Of a stretch of 16,228 nt of DNA, positions 15,493-16,228 are shown in pieces. The stretch is from positions 1 through 16,228 of the forward strand of contig JASLBO010000152.1 of assembly GCA_030146605.1 (NCBI GenBank), written 5' to 3'. The stretch is from Sphingomonas sp. GTDB taxonomy: Bacteria; Pseudomonadota; Alphaproteobacteria; Sphingomonadales; Sphingomonadaceae. How positions within the stretch are numbered: position 1 is the first letter of the stretch; the number at the start of each line of letters is the position of its first letter. Both the position numbers and the translations under genes were made by a program. The notes under the pieces were generated by a model. The model made no database searches, was not told the DNA's origin, and worked only from the letters and a program-made list of their open reading frames with translations.

Positions 15493-16228
15493 ATGGACCG
15501 TATCCTCATCCGCGGTGGAAACCGCCTCTCGGGCAAAATCGCCATTTCGGGCGCAAAAAACGCCGCCTTGACGCTGATGCCCTGTGCATTGCTGACCGAC
15601 GAGCCGCTCACGCTGCGCAACCTGCCACGGCTGGCCGATGTCGACAGCTTCGGACATCTACTGAACGAGTTGGGCGCCTCGACTGCGATCGAGGGGACGC
15701 GGCCAAACGATTTCGGCCGGGTGATGACCGCGCGGGCCGGCCGGCTGACTTCGACGGTGGCGCCGTACGACATCGTGCGCAAGATGCGGGCGTCGATCCT
15801 CGTGCTCGGACCGCTGCTCGGGCGAGCCGGCGAGGCGACGGTGTCGCTGCCCGGCGGCTGCGCGATCGGCGACCGGCCGATCGACCTGCACCTCAAGGCG
15901 CTCGAATGCCTGGGCGCGGAGATCGAGCTGGCGGCGGGCTATGTGAAGGCGACTGCGCCCAAGGGGCGGCTCGCTGGCGGTGACTTCAGTTTCCCGGTGG
16001 TGTCCGTCGGAGCGACCGAAAACGCGATCATGGGCGCGGTGCTCGCCAGCGGCCGCTCGCAGTTGTTCAACGCCGCGCGCGAGCCCGAGATCGCCGACCT
16101 GTGCAATCTGCTGGTGGCGATGGGCGCGAAGATCCAGGGGATTGGCTCCGGCCACCTCATCATCGACGGGGTCGAGGGGCTCCACGGCTGCAGCTACGAC
16201 GTCATGCCCGACCGCATCGAGGCCGGCA
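15493..16228 (+). CDS. murA: MurA, UDP-N-acetylglucosamine 1-carboxyvinyltransferase, N-terminal part (3' end outside window)
   Basis: The first 245 residues of MurA are present, a cytoplasmic enzyme that adds enolpyruvate from PEP to UDP-GlcNAc, the first committed step of peptidoglycan synthesis. K22 and N23 in SGAKNA sit at the canonical positions. The PEP-attacking cysteine, target of fosfomycin, is C123 in [11 protein letters not shown] (C115 in E. coli), so the protein should be fosfomycin-sensitive at this residue. [11 protein letters not shown] and VGATENAIM are further family signatures. The ATG at 15493 gives the standard [14 protein letters not shown] start; the Shine-Dalgarno (GAGAGG, about 20 bp upstream) is too far to be convincing. 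The frame continues past the right edge without a stop. Confidence 0.96.
   Translation, partial: MDRILIRGGNRLSGKIAISGAKNAALTLMPCALLTDEPLTLRNLPRLADVDSFGHLLNELGASTAIEGTRPNDFGRVMTARAGRLTSTVAPYDIVRKMRASILVLGPLLGRAGEATVSLPGGCAIGDRPIDLHLKALECLGAEIELAAGYVKATAPKGRLAGGDFSFPVVSVGATENAIMGAVLASGRSQLFNAAREPEIADLCNLLVAMGAKIQGIGSGHLIIDGVEGLHGCSYDVMPDRIEAG

Overview
This window is chromosomal DNA of a GC-rich alphaproteobacterium, most likely a member of the Sphingomonadaceae (Sphingomonas or a close relative). The evidence is very high GC, heavy G/C third-position use, the gene set (POT transporter with a periplasmic insert, GFA-domain protein, class I PHA synthase, phasin with a basic tail, ClpS, Crp/Fnr regulator, murA) and short GNRA-looped palindromes at many gene borders. 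The region is densely coded and ordinary in composition. I see no prophage, insertion sequence, CRISPR array, rRNA or tRNA.

Layout. Positions 1-1983 (minus strand) hold a tripartite efflux operon: a NodT/OprM-type outer-membrane lipoprotein, then an overlapping MacA/HlyD-type adaptor that runs off the left edge. Divergent from it is acetyl-CoA synthetase (2151-4088, plus), followed by a secreted M13 zinc metallopeptidase (4262-6301, plus) with a clear terminator. Positions 6302-6709 contain no conventional gene but do hold a compact transcription unit: an operator-like palindrome, a 19-codon ORF with a good ribosome binding site, and a 15-bp perfect hairpin terminator. On the minus strand, 8908-6710 encode a POT-family peptide transporter and a GFA-domain protein whose ATG directly abuts the transporter stop codon. 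Positions 9142-10122 (plus) encode a nitroreductase and a small YtrA-type GntR regulator. An AlaC-type aminotransferase (11373-10165, minus) lies divergent from the PHA synthase phaC (11504-13234, plus), which is followed by a phasin (13349-14116), ClpS (14261-14623), a convergent Crp/Fnr-type regulator (15368-14631, minus) and the first 245 codons of murA (15493 onward, plus).

How the genes fit together. Acs supplies acetyl-CoA, PhaC polymerises hydroxyacyl-CoA into polyester granules, and the phasin coats the granules; the thiolase, reductase and PhaR regulator are not in the window. The phasin promoter carries two palindromes matching the PhaR operator consensus as I recall it. One overlaps the -10 and transcription start, and one lies just upstream of the -35. 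A near-identical 15-bp palindrome sits 7 kb away in front of the 19-codon ORF at 6474. This suggests an unannotated member of the PhaR regulon, either a micropeptide or a small RNA, and it is the best candidate here for something undescribed. Other points of interest are the lysine/alanine/proline-rich N-terminal extension of the phasin with a possible second internal start, and a roughly 70-residue soluble insert in the peptide transporter.
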